A DNA stretch of 23,108 bases from an uncultured Lachnospiraceae bacterium (GTDB taxonomy: Bacteria > Bacillota > Clostridia > Lachnospirales > Lachnospiraceae), in assembly GCA_934293375.1 (NCBI GenBank), contig CAKQYS010000023.1, positions 1-23,108 on the forward strand. The letters run 5' to 3'. The notes under the pieces were generated by a model, which did no database searches, had not been told where the DNA came from, and saw only the letters and a list, made by a program, of their open reading frames with translations. Both the position numbers and the translations under genes were made by a program. How positions within the stretch are numbered: the stretch's first letter is position 1; each line of letters opens with the position of its first letter. Positions 22,264 through 23,108 of this stretch are shown in pieces.

Positions 22264-22761
22264 TCATTTTCTTAAGCAAAATGCCAGAAAGCCTTCTAAT
22301 CCTTCGACAATATCCGCATATGTCGTCTCAAAATTGCCTGTATACCACGGATCCGCAATCGACTGCCCATGCCGGCTCTCATCCTTCGCATAATCGAGCA
22401 GCAGCCGGATCTTGCCCGCACTGTCCTGCCCGGTAATCCTGACCGTATTCCTGATGTTCATCGCATCTGCACAGAGCAGATAGTCATAATATGCATAATC
22501 CTCTCTCGTCACCTGCCTGGCCCGCTTACCACGAAAATCCGTGTACGGCGTCTTGCCAATCCCATGCTTTCTAAGCTCTCTCTGTGCCGGCGGGTAGATC
22601 GGATTTCCTCTGTCACCCCAGATCTCCTCTGTCGAGGTGGCCGCGGATGCTATTTCAAATTGTGATTGTAAGCCACGCTGCTCCACCATGTCCTTTAAGA
22701 TAAATTCGGACATCGGGGAACGGCAGATGTTGCCGTGGCAGATGAAAAGCACTTTTATCAT
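22264..22761 (-). CDS. Low-molecular-weight protein tyrosine phosphatase
   Basis: This 165-residue cytoplasmic phosphatase belongs to the LMW-PTP/arsenate-reductase fold. The P-loop CHGNICRS (Cys8 nucleophile, Arg14) sits at the N-terminus and the general acid Asp137 lies in DPWYTG, both as in the family. The length is normal. AAGGAG lies 10 nt before the ATG. No tyrosine kinase or exopolysaccharide genes are nearby, so the target is unknown. It stands alone: the next gene downstream has its own promoter. Confidence 0.93.
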   Translation of the reverse strand: MIKVLFICHGNICRSPMSEFILKDMVEQRGLQSQFEIASAATSTEEIWGDRGNPIYPPAQRELRKHGIGKTPYTDFRGKRARQVTREDYAYYDYLLCADAMNIRNTVRITGQDSAGKIRLLLDYAKDESRHGQSIADPWYTGNFETTYADIVEGLEGFLAFCLRK

Positions 22762-22878
22762 TGTTTTGTTTCTCCTTGTTTTGCCCTAGAATGCCCTGTT
22801 TTGCAAGGATTTCTGGGATTATGGTGATCCGCTCTGAAATTACAGGTTGTGGCAAATCAGAGCAGAATTGAGCAAGTT

Positions 22879-22929
22879 ATTACTACCTGTTAGTAGTAAA
22901 ATTGGTAGTAAAAAGGGAAGGGTTACTAC
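22879..22929. repeat. Cluster of four TTACTAC motifs in two orientations
   Basis: TTACTAC occurs at 22880-22886 and 22923-22929, and its complement GTAGTAA at 22893-22899 and 22905-22911. They give a tight hairpin pair and a wider one. They lie in the 176 bp between the phosphatase and the partial gene above it, where I see no credible gene or clear promoter. They could be binding sites or a terminator variant, but no U-run follows. Confidence 0.55.
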
Positions 22930-22937
22930 TAAAGATT

Positions 22938-23108
22938 CTAAATGCACATATCAAACTCCGTAATTGTCTTAGTGAATTCTTGCAATTCTGCCAGTGTCGC
23001 AAATTTTTTGAATGACTTTTCTTCATCTCTCGGATGTTGCTGAAGAATCGCATCAAACAAAGTTTCCAAACTTACTCTAGGATTTTTCCACAACATCGTT
23101 TCTTCAAA
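22938..23108 (-). CDS. 3' end of an unrecognised gene
   Basis: An open frame entering from the window edge gives a 56-residue C-terminus ending in TAG. It is hydrophilic and probably helical (LFDAILQQHPRDEEKSF, then FATLAELQEFTKTITEFD). I do not recognise the family. Base composition is more A/T-rich than the genes next to it. Its start lies outside the window. Confidence 0.5.
   Translation of the reverse strand, partial: FEETMLWKNPRVSLETLFDAILQQHPRDEEKSFKKFATLAELQEFTKTITEFDMCI

Overview
The window looks like the chromosome of a spore-forming, low-GC Gram-positive anaerobe of the Clostridia, most probably a Lachnospiraceae gut bacterium. The evidence is a run of sporulation genes in the Bacillus/Clostridia order (spoVT, HU, rqcP, yabP, yabQ, divIC, spoIIE, tilS, hpt, ftsH), strong Shine-Dalgarno sites, sigma-E- and sigma-G-like promoters, and Lachnospiraceae-style accessory genes. 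Nearly everything is on the minus strand, so transcription runs from high to low coordinates; the only plus-strand gene is a SulP transporter. I see no plasmid, prophage, complete insertion sequence or CRISPR array. Layout from high to low coordinates. 22938-23108 is the 3' end of an unrecognised gene, followed by a cluster of TTACTAC repeats. 21273-22761 holds a low-molecular-weight tyrosine phosphatase, a Dabb-domain protein and a ProX-type editing protein; the last two form a short operon with its own promoter. 18846-21225 is a one-gene unit for a glucose-family PTS permease (IICBA), with a leader containing a RAT antiterminator over an intrinsic terminator. 16443-18667 holds a YkgJ-type cysteine-cluster protein and a Lon-like AAA+ ATPase without a protease domain. 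14658-16444 is a SulP transporter unit with promoter and terminator. 5768-14626 is the sporulation/division/translation cluster, interrupted between divIC and spoIIE by a two-gene ABC exporter (natA/natB type) where Bacillus has yabR. ftsH follows at 3612-5450. 140-3253 carries a short, probably degenerate AAA ATPase and an intracellular GH13 amylase. A tRNA-Tyr with its own promoter closes the window. The cluster appears to be read by developmental sigma factors in sequence. spoIIE has a sigma-A promoter with the 21-bp spacing of Spo0A-activated genes and a nearby 0A box. yabP has a sigma-E-like promoter and spoVT a perfect sigma-G consensus match. hup and the SulP gene have ordinary sigma-A promoters. 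The least ordinary object is a 283-bp element between hpt and ftsH (5485-5767). It has ~62-bp imperfect terminal inverted repeats, two tandem internal hairpins with the same T-T mismatch, and flanks that are an exact 17-bp duplication of the 3' end of hpt. A second, partial copy (84 percent identical over 64 bp) lies at 17961-18047, directly upstream of the Lon-like gene and running into the ykgJ stop codon. I consider this a non-autonomous mobile or repeat family, and the best candidate for something undescribed here.
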